This document shows, in pieces, positions 13,111-25,132 of a DNA stretch of 64,000 nt (position 1 is the stretch's first letter; each line of letters starts with the position of its first letter). Source of the stretch: Mactra quadrangularis. Taxonomy: Eukaryota; Mollusca; Bivalvia; Venerida; Mactridae. Under the pieces are notes generated by a model. The model was not told the origin of the DNA. It worked only from the letters and a program-made list of their open reading frames with translations, and did no database searches. Where the stretch lies: the NCBI GenBank assembly GCA_025267735.1, contig CM046303.1, positions 69,641,034 to 69,705,033 of the forward strand, in the 5' to 3' direction. The position numbers and the translations under genes were made by a program.

Positions 13111-13279
13111 CATATGCAATATTTTTTTTTTTGAAGGAAATAAATATATATAATAAAATATAGGACTTCAAATCATTAATATCGATTGAAATAATAGAAT
13201 CATTAATTGCTTTCGGCGCGATATGACCTTTCTGTGATGGTGCGCCGTAAAACCAAAACAAACAAAACAAACAAACAAA
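13111..13279 (+). mobile_element. 5'-truncated LINE: last codons, 3'UTR, AAAC tail
   Basis: A short LINE insertion flanked by ACATAAACAAC at 13100-13110 and 13279-13289 (right copy merges with the AAAC tail). The first part translates as IFFFLKEINIYNKI and a TAG stop at 13161-13163, matching the end of the better preserved fragment at 30981-31252 (minus), ILNFLKEINVYNKI. The 3'UTR follows and ends in a perfect 6-bp hairpin, CGGCGC (13214-13219) with GCGCCG (13242-13247), whose loop begins GATATGACCT, then TAAAACC and an (AAAC)n tail. The 79-codon minus frame over this region is a shadow. This hairpin resembles the 3' ends of the SINEs in this window. Confidence 0.87.
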
Positions 13280-13289
13280 CATAAACAAC

Positions 13290-14547
13290 AAAAACAAGTA
13301 AATGTTAGTTGTTTTATTCATTTATGCAATTATGCACATGTTGTACTTGCAGTAAGTTTCACTATCAAAGTCTAAAATAGTATTCATGGTGATATTAGCA
13401 GCGTCCAATTACATTGTGTTACCACTATTGTCAATGCAAAATATGCATGTAAAACACTTGCTGAACAACAACAATATATGTGTCATATGTAATAGTTTTA
13501 TCATATGTTGTCTATACTACGAGGTATTCTCATCCAGTACGTGAGAAAATAAAATCTTATTTGTTAAAAGCATGAAATTAATTAATTAAACACATTCATT
13601 ATTAATTGGAAGGAAACCATTTGCAATTTCCTTCCAAAATTATTATATAATAGTCAATTATCAACGTTAACGTGTTTATTTTATTTTGATTAAACCTGAA
13701 TATCATTACTGAAATCACGAAGTACTGATTATCTATTAAAATAACGTGTGTCGGTGTAATCAAAATTATTTCAAGTGAAGCTATGCTGTCTGTTGCAATT
13801 TGAAAATATTAGGCGCATACATTTCCTGGTGGGTTATCACCTATTGAAGTTCACTTGAAATTGTAAGCAATGCCAAGCTAAACCATTTTGTCATTAAACG
13901 CGTACACGCAAATTAAGTTATAGTAATGTTTTCATCATTATGTTTTCTTCAGTCAACGTAGTCGTCCCTTCAAGTTATACAATGTCACTTTTCTTATTAT
14001 TTGATTGCAAAGAACCATATTATAAGTAATCGAACAACTCATTTAAAAAAAGACGTATTGCTATCAAATAGAAAGGTCAATAGTTTAATAATTAAATCAG
14101 TTATTATGAGGAATTCGTGTAAGATATATATCTTTTAATGCCCTACAGCTATCATGAAGATAATATCAAGACATTTAAATATCAGGAAAATTAACATTGG
14201 GATAATATCTTTACCGCCCTTCAAGAGCTACATAATGTTAAAACATCGCTTGGTAGTCCCGTTACGGTTGTAAAAATATCGTGCAGTAATATAAAGGGTT
14301 AATTACCTAAACTACTTAATTTTAATGATAAACAAAGTAATGTTAACTTCCCATGGAGATTACTTTCCATGTTTTCCACTGATGAATCTACTCAAATATT
14401 TACACAGTAATGATTTGTATCAGTCTCTATCATTATAAGATGTACTTAATCTAGATAATGTTTACTAAAACGAAATATAATACTTTGTAATCAATACCAA
14501 TGTAATGATACTCTCTTTCTGCTCTATCACTTTCTCTTGCCCCCTTC
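13290..14547. other. AT-rich DNA, no gene seen
   Basis: No supported gene, RNA or repeat. Confidence 0.5.
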
Positions 14548-14606
14548 CCTTCTCTCTCTCTCTCTTTCTCTCTTTCTCTCTTTCTCTCTTTCTCTCTCTC
14601 TCTCTC

Positions 14607-14656
<50 letters not shown>

Positions 14657-14684
14657 ACTCTCTCTCTCTCTCTTTCGTTCTCTA
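14548..14684. repeat. CT/CTTT microsatellite
   Basis: About 135 bp of TCTC and TTTC words, with one TCCCAC interruption near 14654. The apparent open frames on both strands here (repetitive Arg-Glu and Leu-Ser) are simple-sequence artefacts. Confidence 0.97.
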
Positions 14685-17600
14685 TTAAACAACATTAACA
14701 GTTACTGTAATAAAAAAACATGCTATAAAGAGTATAACAGTTAATACTGGTCGTATGTGGCATAACAATTACATTACACATATCAAGTCGGTTGATAAAA
14801 ACCTGCTAATAGAGGTTATAAGTGACAATACAGAACAGCATTAGATGTTAGATATGATTGACAATACAATATGTTATGCCTTTAATGTGAGTGGAAATTG
14901 AATCATAGTTCGATCAATTGTGTTCGCAGTTTCATCTTTATTTAAACCTATCCGTCCTTCCATAAAATGTATTTCCTTGTATGTAGGTTCTGCGACAGAC
15001 AATTGTAGACATAGAAATAAAGTTTCTGTTGAAATTGCCCCTTTTATGAAAACACTAAAAACGGTTCGAAACAAACCTATTTATTTTTATCGTTTTACCA
15101 TGTAAGAAATAAATGAAAGTCTGTCTCCTATAATAAAACATTGTAAAATTATTCCAGAAAAAAAAATATGTTATAGACATTACATTAAACACGTAGGGCT
15201 AACTTTACGACTGATTCAAGAATCTTGTATCCAATCTTAATTGCGCCAATATAAATTGAAGAATTTCTTTGATATTGATGCTTGCTTTTATAACGTTTCA
15301 TTTGATAAAACTAATATGAAAAAGTTCTCTAAGAAAAGGTTAAGAACCGCTTACATGACCTCCCTACTTAATGATCTTGACGTCAATAATTACAAACAAT
15401 AAAATTATACGATATTTGTGCAGATGCATAGAATCACAGTATTTGTATAGATATAGAGAGTGGGCAGACGTTTTGTTTAAATGAATGTGATGCAATGTTC
15501 CTTAAACGCCAATAAATGGCGTGCTATTTAATAGAACACCGAAGTTTAAAACAAATGTACACTGCAACCATGATTAAAATCAAGGTACAAACTTGACAAG
15601 TAATATTAACGTATCGCTGCTGCTACCATGGGTACACTCTAAAATTAAGGACCCAGACTCCGGGCTGCGCTCAAAACTGAACTAAGTCAATGTCTTTGAA
15701 CAATTTGCTGTTTTCAGTGTAACATTATACGTAAAGTTAAATACAATATCAAAACATGATACCAAACTAATATTTTTATAACATTGTATGACATGTGTTA
15801 ACAAGTTCGTCTCAGTTTCAACGTACCGAGTCAACAGAAGAGTTTTAAAATACTATTGTCTAATGCCAATGTCATCATCAATCATAAAGTTTGATTAATT
15901 TGTAATTGGTCCCCAGACTATACTGTAAAACAATTAAAATCCGTTTTATCAATTACCAGTCTACATTATTATGGACATATTAAGTTCAATATTTACAAAA
16001 CTAAAATACCTTTGACTGTTTCAATATTTACGTTCGTTTGTTTTGCGTTATAAATTCCGGTAAAAGTTTAGAACGGAAGTTTCCAATTTTAAATGACGGT
16101 GTATTTATCACGGAATGTTATTTTATGTTATCAAAGAGTTTGTGATCACAAAGTTTATATCAATGTTTTGTTCATAGAGGACAAAAGAAACATATGGGTT
16201 GATTGTGAAAATATCTGATATATGAAAGTAAGTCCCACATGTTTGAAATGGTTAAAATATTTGTTATATATAATATAGGACCCTATATGACGAACGTTCT
16301 GGTGTTAAGGCCATCAAATTGTATTTCATTTTTAATGAACTGTACTGTATCACAATGCAATACAGTAACATGATTATTGATAAGAAGCAAGTATTATTAG
16401 TAATTGCGTATAGCAGAAAAAATAATTTTATCATTAAAAGCTAATTTGGTTCTCAGAAGTTAATTGTTTATACTTAGTTGTACTTAAAAGTCTATGCTTA
16501 CATACTTCAAGTAATTTAATTTTAGTTCCATTTGATAGTATGTTCAAACAGTAAAAATGTTATAATGGTATTTAAATCTAAACGATATTCAACACAGCCA
16601 AGGAATTTGTTTTCTTTTCTGGTATTAAACTTGTCTGTAGAGTTGTTTTCAATCTTCAAATTTCTTTTATTTCTCCACTGTGTTGCGCTTATTAAATGTT
16701 ATAAAATAAATTAAATTTATTTCAAATAGGACAATAACTATACATAATTGGAACTGACTGCAACAAAAAATACTTGAATATTCAGAAAGTAACTTTGTGA
16801 ACAAGCAATCACCCACAAGGGTAATCACCACATTTATTTGTCTCTGCTAAAATTGATGTTTCATCTGTTGAATAGTTGTTTTTTTATTTTTCAAGTGCAT
16901 TCGTCAAAGATAATGAAGTTTTGTAGTTTTAGTATTAAATTCTTTTAAACTGTTAGGTAATTATGAACTTAATAAAAACTCACCGCGTATGTCACTTTAA
17001 ACGCTTTAAAAACTTGTCTAACCTGTATTAGGAACTTTATTCAGATACAAGATATGTTTTACCAAACCATTGTTCACTTTTGTTTTTGTTTTCAAAAAGA
17101 ATACTCCTAAAGTGATTAAATTTATACAATTGTTTAAATCTGAAGTTAAAAATGACCCGATCAATTTAAGTTTATACATGAAGAATGCTCTAAACTACAA
17201 AAATACTTTGAATATGAATGTTGATGATCTACATGTATTGTTTAACTAGTAGAACAAATTATATGCACGCATTATAACCCTACTATATTTATATTTACAT
17301 ACACAGAATTGGATTTAATCATTTTTTTTCTTGTTTCTTTATTTTCCTCCGATCTTATCCATGATAAAATTTTGATTTTTTAACAAATGTTAAGTATATT
17401 GTTTAAACTGTATATTGATGATTTACTATGTACAAATCGTAAATGAAATAAATGTTATGTTATGTTGTGTTATTTTATGTACCAAATCCAACAGCATCTT
17501 TTTAATATGAAAAATTGATTTAGTATGATTTAAATGCATCTATCAAAATGTTACTGTTAATTGAAAGCAATAAAATTCTTATTTAATTTGTAAACTAATT

Positions 17601-18840
17601 AACGGTTAATTAGCGTTGATTTATTCACGATGGTATAAAATAACTTGTTTGTCTAATAACATTCTTTGTGCAGACTGCTTTAGAACTAACGTCTTTTGAT
17701 TAATTTTGACAATATTACTTACATTAAAGAATGATAACTTTCTTAATAATGTAGGTTTTGCAATAAATACAGAAAACGGCATTATAGACAGTTGCATTAT
17801 TCTCATGGGCATTTTCGCAGAAAATTATAATTATATATACGTGGTTTTCTATAAGAAATGTTCAGTAATGCCTGAAGTAAACTGTGATAAATAAGGCAAG
17901 CACGTTAATTAAATATTTTCTTTTTGTTAGAAAGTTTGATAAGTCGTGGAGAATGATATGAGACCAATAGAAACGTTAGAGGCTATGTCTGGTTAGGGTA
18001 AAGTTAGGGTAAAGAAGTGAATAAAATCATATGTACGTTGTTTAGATAAAAGACAATGAAAGAAATTCTGTCTGTTTGCATGCATCACGTTCAACTTTTA
18101 TTTTTCATTTTTGCAGATTTTTTGGCTCTACATATAAAATGACCAATTGAAATGAAACCGGGTTTCCTATAGATGACGGTAGTCCAACTTGAATCTGTTT
18201 TTACTCGGATATCATTTTTTAGAGACATGAACATCAAATGTTTTGATGTAAGTATGTCTTTTACAATTGTTTTTTGCTTCCTGTTTGTGAAACTTAAAAA
18301 CTTGTGTTAATACATAAACGTCAAATCTATATGAAGATGACTATTAGTCAAAGTTAACTAAGAAATAGTAACTATTGATATTATTTGTTATATATATTAA
18401 AACAAATATCATAATTTAGGAAGACACGTGTTTATGATACTTAAAGAATAAATTTGTTTTAATTTGACACAAACATGATGAGATGGTGATAGTCAAAGGG
18501 AATAAAGGACATTGTTGTATTAACCAGGTATTTTGTTTTCAAAATGAAAATTTCGTTTAATCTATTTTGCACCACGTTCATTGAATTCATTGAACTATCT
18601 TGAATAAAAAAATGATGTTTTTAGCATACATGTCTTATTAGACAGAAATTTGCACTATTGAATTGAATTTTACGTGATTAAAAGTTGGTCGAATGTTAAT
18701 ATAATATATAGTATATTGTATCATCAAAAGTTTATAGTTATAAGAAATAAGCTGCATATAAAGTTACTTAAAACATGGACGACATAGTTAAACATAACAT
18801 TCATACATAGATTTCTTACAAAAATTGCATAAAAACAAAG
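14685..18840. other. AT-rich DNA, no gene seen
   Basis: Frames of 60-66 codons occur (14874-15105, 16532-16714, 17621-17894), two of them as opposite-strand overlaps, all without recognisable domains. A perfect cAMP-response-like TGACGTCA lies at 15378-15385. Without a nearby gene its meaning is unknown. Confidence 0.5.
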
Positions 18841-19370
18841 TTTTAGCCTGTAGCAATTTTATATCGAGAGATTATTGCCGCAAAAAATAAATGATAACAA
18901 GACAAATAAAACATCATTTCATTACCGCTCTTGTGTTTTTAATGTAGCCAGATCATAAGGCATACGTCATGTTAAACACATAGTTTTGTCTATTGGAAAT
19001 ATGTTAAAAACTTCTTATTTACATAATCATAATATCATCTCAATTTACAGATTTAAAACGATGATATAAATGCAAAAACCTGATTTTGTTTGTATCCGCA
19101 ATATAAAATATCAATATTCAGTCACTTTCATTAAAATTCGATTTAAGTCATATTGATCGTATGTCAATAATATCAACTTTATAAAGATGTTTTAGGATGT
19201 AGCGATTTTATATCAAGAGATTATTGCCGCAAAAAATAAATGATAACAAGACGAATAAAACATCATTTCCTTGCCGCTCTTGTGTCTTTTATTGTAGCCA
19301 GATCATAAGGCATTCAGTCACTAACATTACAATTCTATCAAAACCATATTGATCATATGTTAATAATATT
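18841..19370. repeat. Local direct duplication, about 349-bp offset
   Basis: 18841-18966 and 19190-19316 match closely, both containing GAGATTATTGCCGC, AAATGATAACAAGAC and GTAGCCAGATCATAAGGCAT. After that, 19317-19370 resumes similarity to about 19117-19185 (TTCAGTCACT, CATATTGATC, GTTAATAATATT). The second unit is thus a copy of the first with an internal deletion of roughly 150 bp. No open frame. Confidence 0.88.
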
Positions 19371-20389
19371 AAAATGTATTTGTTTTTTTCACTTTAAATT
19401 ATTGATATTATTGTATGAATGATGTTGTTAACAACATATATGGTTTACTTACCTTTCTTATGTAGTTCTGTTGTATTTTCTACATCCATATACCCCACAG
19501 AGGACACTACAGTAAATATAGTAAAAAAAGATAAACAATATAGTATATCTTTCACACCTTCCATATTCATCTTCTGATTAAAATCCAATTATAAATTTAA
19601 AATCTTAGAAAATAAATACACTTTAAGTCTTAAAACAATCGTTACTTATTTACTTTTGTTGACAAATTACTCCAATTTTAAATGAACAAAATACAGTTAT
19701 TGATTTCACAAATGTAAATTTATTAGGCACGAAACCTTTTAAATAATAGTAATTTTTATTGCAAATTCATAAGTCTATAATTTATTGTATATACAGTCTT
19801 ATTCCTAATTTTCATAGAAAAAAACAATCATTTATTAAACATTTTCAAGGACTATAAAATCCGTTCAATATAAAGTTTTGATATATTATAAGTTAGAACG
19901 CCGACAGTACAAGAATCATAATCCCAGATCTCTCTCTATCTCTCTAACGTTCAGTCTCTCTCTCTCACATGACGTCGTCACTGCTGAAATTGTTTGAACA
20001 TTTAACAGTTCTCCGATAGAGGATGTTATGCTTATCGTAGAGAGTAACGAAAGGTGGAATGGTAATATTATCTAAATTAAAACGGCTGATTATTAAATTT
20101 TGATTTTTGATGAGCTCTTTAGTATGACTCTTAATGTCTGTAAGCGATGATGTAATTTCTTTGATGTTTGAGTATCACTCAAAATATTGTTTATCGAGGA
20201 TAGTCGGAATAATTACATTTCATCGCTAGTTGTAATTGTATAGAGATTATATAGTGCCCACTTAAAGTCCTTAGATAACTTACTGTTTGCGATAGACAAA
20301 TCGGTTTACATTTACACATAAAAACAAACACACAATTAGTATTACTTAGTTCATCAACTTATGATCTTATGATTCAAACGATGTTTCAC
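19371..20389. other. AT-rich DNA with a short CT run
   Basis: A CT-rich simple repeat occupies about 19929-19968. Immediately after it is ATGACGTCGTCA. No gene is visible. Confidence 0.5.
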
Positions 20390-20754
20390 TAAAGCTACAG
20401 TCCCATAAACATAAAAATAGCCGTGAGGGCATCGTACGGGCGCCGTGCGATCAAGCTCTGCAAGAACCCGTACGAACTCTAGCGTACCCGTACGGACTGT
20501 TACTTTTAACCAGGGTCCGTGATATGAGTCCTAGATACACCTATCAGTTTCAGAGTCAAATCATGAACAAATTCATGGCCGAGTATAGATTAAACATACA
20601 TATCTTCCAGCTACGGCTCCGTACGGGTGTGTTGTTTTGTACCATGTGCGTACCGTCACCTTGATACGCAAGGCTTCTCACGGCATACGACTGTCTGCAC
20701 GTACGGGTCCGTAACAAGCCACAATTTTATGGGACTGAGGCATAACAAGCTTTA
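20390..20754 (-). mobile_element. CpG-rich MITE, copy 2, complete
   Basis: The left end TAAAGCT plus ACAGTCCCATAA (20390-20408) is matched at the right by TTATGGGACTG (20727-20737) and AGCTTTA (20748-20754), in inverted orientation, with eight extra bases on the right. The interior has at least five occurrences of CGTACG or GTACGGG and is markedly CpG-rich. The left ~200 bp is the reverse complement of 84-287 with only scattered differences. It is non-coding and has no clear target duplication (possibly TA). Class inferred from inverted ends and two dispersed copies. Confidence 0.8.
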
Positions 20755-20824
20755 GCTATAAAAAAATACTTGCAGTATGCATGATCAGTTTTTCTCAAAG
20801 TTTCATTTTTTTCCAGAAACTTTT

Positions 20825-21139
20825 AGCCGCCCGGCTAACTCAGTTGGCAGCACGCAAGTCTACTGGCCGAGGGGTCGTGGGTTCGATTCCTGGGCGGGGC
20901 ATACTTTCGCAGAGCTTGGTCATGAAATTATTTCTACGGCCATTCTCCCTCCTACCAATGATTTTTAATTATGTATGACAGTTGTCAGTCACTACCGAAA
21001 GTATGCGCTTAGTTGGTTACCATTTAAATCCAGAGATTTAGCCTTTCCAGGAGGAGTGAGTAGAGTGACTGACCGCCGTTTTATGACCTATACAATGTGT
21101 TGCTACGGCGTAAAACCCAGCAAAAACAAACAAAAAACT
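20825..21139 (+). mobile_element. tRNA-derived SINE, family B, full length
   Basis: Flanked by a perfect 10-bp target duplication AGAAACTTTT (20815-20824 and 21140-21149). The head has a tRNA-like A box (TAACTCAGTTGG) and B box (GGGTTCGATTCC). The body includes GGGGCATACTTTCGCAGAG, TTTCTACGGCCATTCTCCC, AAGTATGCGC and CCAGAGATTTAGCCTTTCC. The 3' hairpin pairs CGCCGT (21074-21079) with ACGGCG (21105-21110) around TTTATGACCTATACAATGTG, then TAAAACCC and an A/C-rich tail. The three short open frames over this region are shadows. With 62288-62598 it serves as the family reference. Confidence 0.95.
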
Positions 21140-21149
21140 AGAAACTTTT

Positions 21150-21914
21150 GTACAGCACTGTAAATGTAGGTTTAATGCAAGGGAGAATAATATTACGAAA
21201 CATTTAGTTTCTTGGAATACATTTTATAGACGCGTCATCGTTAAAGAAGATTTTTGTAACAACATCCTGCCTGCAAGCAATCTCCGTAAACAGAGATCCT
21301 GTTCTACTTAGTCAATGCAAGGTCACGTCTAGATGAACTTTGTGTCGACCAATCAATGCGTAGCTTTCATCTTGCCGAAAACACTATTATTCACATTTTG
21401 ATTTCGTAATTTCTATTTTTAGACCAAGGTTTGCATGCAAATTTAACAACGGTATTATTCACAGTCTGCGATTGGGTGGCTCATTTCAAATTGCGTGACG
21501 TAGACGATGTAAACAAGTTACGTATCATAACAATTTCATCATGAATATTATGATGAGAAAAGGTCACCTGAACGTGACCTTCGTTTGGAAAAGGCCAGAT
21601 CTAAATTAACGAGTATGCGAGCGGTAAAATTTTAGTTTGGGTTTTTTAATCAGATTGGTCTGCAAGTTAAACACTTCTTGTTATGAAACACGCGTCTCGT
21701 GGATGAAATAGCACTATAAGAAAAGTAGTTTTTAGTAGACAAAACATTACCCAATAACTTATATTTATCATTCCTCGTGTTCAAAACATTATTAAAACTA
21801 TTATTTTAGTAGTTGGACATTCAATATCATTTATAACTATGTAAGATAAAGTCAGTATTGTCGCTGTTTCCTGCGTATCTCTTTGACACCACAATGAACA
21901 TCTGCAGCTGTTGT
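21150..21914. other. No gene; cluster of regulatory-like words
   Basis: Less AT-rich than its neighbours. It contains AGGTCA at 21561-21566 and TGACCT at 21575-21580 as an inverted pair with 8-bp spacing, further AGGTCA near 21321, CCAAT-type boxes (GACCAATCAA near 21349, ATTGGG near 21472) and GTGACGTAG near 21495. These are consensus-like matches only; no transcript start is evident. Confidence 0.3.
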
Positions 21915-22210
21915 GATTGGGTGTAACGCCGCATCAACACATTGTAAATATCACGGCTGTCAGTCAACTATCTCATCCTTCCTGGAAAGGCTAAATCTCT
22001 GGATTTAGCTGTTTACCTGTTACTAGGCACATACTTCCGTCAGCGACAGACAACTGTCTGTCCAACATATATATTATTAAGTTGTAAGAGGGAGAAAGCC
22101 GTAGAAATTATTTCATGACCGAGCTCAACGAAAGAATGCCCCGCCCGGAAATACAACCTACAGCCCTTCGATCGGTAGACTTGTGCTCTACCGACTGAGT
22201 GAGCCATGCG
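21915..22210 (-). mobile_element. tRNA-derived SINE, family B, minus strand
   Basis: Reverse complement of the family B body and head: CTGGAAAGGCTAAATCTCTG, GGCACATACTTCCGTCAG, GTAGAAATTATTTCATGACC, GAATGCCCCGCCCGG and the A-box complement CTACCGACTGAGTGAGCC. The B box is degenerate (AAATACAACCTACAG). The 3' hairpin is partly eroded (GCCGCATC and CACGGCTG). The 78-codon minus frame is a shadow. Confidence 0.87.
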
Positions 22211-22688
22211 ACTGCAATTAGTGGAAAAAAAACACTCAAACGCATATACCGACTCTGAAATGTGATTGTTTAGCAAACTAAAAATTGCATATTTATGAAA
22301 TGAGAATCTTGATAAGAAATTATTGATAAAACAATCAGGTACCCTGGGATAGGAAGTCTGATAGAACTGTTTAAATAAATAATAAGTTAAAATACAACCT
22401 GTCTCTCACATCACAGAGCATCCATAACATGGATCGTGTGTTTTCTATAAGCATCATGTATTTTCTACGCAGTAATATGAAATGCGGTTGCCTCCAAAAG
22501 GCCTTAAACAAGAATAATATTGATGATGAATTCTGCAAGTTTGCTGTACTAGTAATTTAAAATCATTTATGTAACAAACATTGAATCCTATATGCATCAC
22601 ATTATGTTAATAAACTTCACTTAATATTATAAATGTTTTTATTTTACTCTCAGATGACTCTTTGATTCCTTGCTTGCAAATGAAAATG
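22211..22688. other. No gene seen
   Basis: AT-rich DNA without recognised features. Confidence 0.5.
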
Positions 22689-22890
22689 GCATACTATAAC
22701 CTTAGTTTCATGCTTATGCACGTTCACCATCTTTACAACTATTACCCCTGGTCATTGGGCTACTGGTATCTATCAATCAATCTCCTTGGGGAATCTTTTA
22801 CTCTGCTTAGAGCAGCCGACAAATTAGCGCAATGTAATTACACCACCCTAGCAGGCACCCATTTGCACATTGCTTCTTGCTTAAAAAAAG
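22689..22890 (-). mobile_element. SINE family D, copy lacking the tRNA head
   Basis: Matches the body of 25133-25427: ATGCTTATGCACGTTCACCATC, CTACTGGTATCTATCAATCA, TCTCCTTGGGGA, CTCTGCTTAGAGCAGCC and GCAGGCACCCATTTGCAC. The tRNA-like head expected at the right end is missing, so this copy is 5'-truncated. The 100-codon frame at 22662-22964 overlaps it and is almost certainly spurious. Confidence 0.85.
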
Positions 22891-24105
22891 ACAATGACAC
22901 TGGAATAAAATTTAACCATAATACTTGTTGTAAAAAAAAAACCAAGTTCTTTTTCTCAAAATAAAATTGCCTTAGAAGACCATTGTAACACACGTTTGTT
23001 GTAAAACACGAGACTACATTGTTACACAATATTATAACAACTATCTACATTTTTTAATTAATTTGTCAATGTTTAGGCTATCTTAAGTAATTAAAAACAA
23101 ACAAACAAAAACAAAATATTCAATTACCAGGACGCGTTACCTCTCTCTCAGAAGTGGACGTTATCTTCTTCTTCTTCTTCATTATAAAGTGAAATTCTCT
23201 TTGTTTAGGGATTTTCATGAGATGGAGAAACGCTTTCGCTGTCGTTAATGGACAGAAACAAGGAATTGAAAGCTTTAACTACAACGCTATGGCCACTAAA
23301 AGGAACTGCCATGAAGAATTGAATTTCGATACATTTACATCAATGAGAATCTTATAAACATGAAACTTTATGCCTTAACATGTTCTCTTTAATAGAAGAA
23401 TATCTCTTACCGAAATTCAATCATTTAAAAGATGTCTCTTCATCCTTTCTTGACAAAAACTTGTTTCCAAATTCACTATGACTAGCATTCTTGCAATTTG
23501 ACTAAACGAATAATTGAAACATTACATGGAAATGTTTTGCTTGAAATAGAATTTACTGGTAATCATCCACTTTGTGTTTTGTAAGTCAAAGTTAATTTAA
23601 CAATTGTATACGGGAGTGTATTAAATTATAACCTTCATGTTCTAGACACCACTGACAGAAATTCAATTTACATCGGAGAACTAAATCTTATGTTTGACGA
23701 ATTCCAGACGTCTGCTGTAAATGATTGCTGCACGGAGATTTCAGAAATAAAATTTATGTTTAAACACGTTGAGGATATGGGTAGTATTATAGACAATTTC
23801 CAGTCGCAGACATGTTGACATTTTATGTACTATTGGAAACAGAATAAAAAATGGACAGCGGTGCATTTGGCATTTCACAAATAAGACTTCTGAATAGAGT
23901 ACCGAATAGACAGCTGTCTATTTGTCATTTTAAGAATATACTTCTAAGCATACTTTTAAATGGACAATGGTAGACTTTGCATTTCTCTGAATGTTTTCGC
24001 AACTAATATTTCGCGAATGACGATCTGAATAGCTAGTTTGCATATTGGAAAAGACGACTTCACGGACCTAAACCTAATGTAGTTCAACTGGACTAACTAT
24101 AGCCC
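22891..24105. other. No gene; short CTT run
   Basis: A (CTT)n run lies near 23165-23181. Nothing else recognised. Confidence 0.5.
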
Positions 24106-24189
24106 ATATCGTTGTCGTCTAGTCAAAACCTCGTAACTTCACCCTTTTTGAATAGAAGTTACGAGGTTTTGACAAGACAACAACGATAT
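24106..24189. repeat. Long hairpin, 35-bp arms, 14-nt loop
   Basis: Left arm 24106-24140 (ATATCGTTGT...CGTAACTTC) and right arm 24155-24189 (GAAGTTACG...ACAACGATAT) are complementary at 33 of 35 positions with a 14-nt spacer. The pairing stops abruptly at both ends. The size is that of an animal microRNA precursor, but it could equally be a tiny foldback DNA element. No second copy in the window. Confidence 0.85.
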
Positions 24190-25132
24190 AATTTTACAGG
24201 TGTCAAAAAGCTGTTTTCTAAATATCGACTTTTATTTTTATAGTCCGACTTTATTAAAAAAAACCTATATTTGATGACATATAATCATCGTTTATGACAA
24301 CATTGTTTCGTTATCAATTACAAAAAAGTCTGAAAACATATATCAGAAACAGCTACATTTAAAACTCAGACCTTTCACAAAGCTGAAGAGCAGAGAAAGA
24401 GGTGTTATGATTTAATTTTTTGTTATAAAAAGGACACGACAAAGAAATAAGTGATTTTAAGGCAACGTTAAGATAATTAAAGGACCATGGACTTCAGTTT
24501 AAAGGAACCCTTGTATGCACAGTAAATTGACACATTGGTATTCTTAACAAGATATGATAGGATCATTCAGTACAAAAAATGCAATGTATTTGATAACATA
24601 ACAATATATGAGATACAGAAAAGTCAGATTATGTTTATATCTGATCGGCGACCATCAGAAATGACCATCACAGAATCATTCCCAAAAAGTTTCATAAACT
24701 TTCCCAGCGACAAGGTCCCTATTGAATTAAATCTGTAATTGGTTTATTCATTCAAAGGGTCCCAATAGACGAAACTATAATTGGATAAGCAAATGATTTC
24801 ATGGAATGAACTACAGTGATACAATCATTCTATTAGAGAGCATTAAACATGATATCTGAGATATAATACATCTAACTTGTATCAGGTGATAGAGCATAGA
24901 TTACGGGATTCCCCGAGGTTTCCAGATTACCAGCATATAAATGAACATTTTCATGAAAATACAAAGTTAAAGTATAAATTATTGTGACGATTTACCTGTT
25001 TTTGTATAACCGCTATGTAGCAACTGGTACTTGACCACATTAAAATGTTAAGTAAATCTCTAGAGGACAAAGTCACCTTGGACATTATTTACTACAGCAA
25101 GTAGTTAAACTAAAGTAATTGCATTTTATAGT
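24190..25132. other. No gene seen
   Basis: A 67-codon frame at 24535-24738 has no recognisable domain. Confidence 0.5.

Noticed and set aside
14465..14744. 76- and 79-codon frames on both strands
   Set aside because: They are translations of the CT microsatellite.
17990..18012. Interstitial telomere repeat (TTAGGGTAAAG twice)
   Set aside because: Not a run of TTAGGG and only two copies; likely chance. The GGTTAGGGTTAGG near 58060 is likewise too short.
22662..22964. 100-codon frame
   Set aside because: Overlaps a SINE D copy; the reading frame is not kept in the partner copy at 25.1-25.4 kb.
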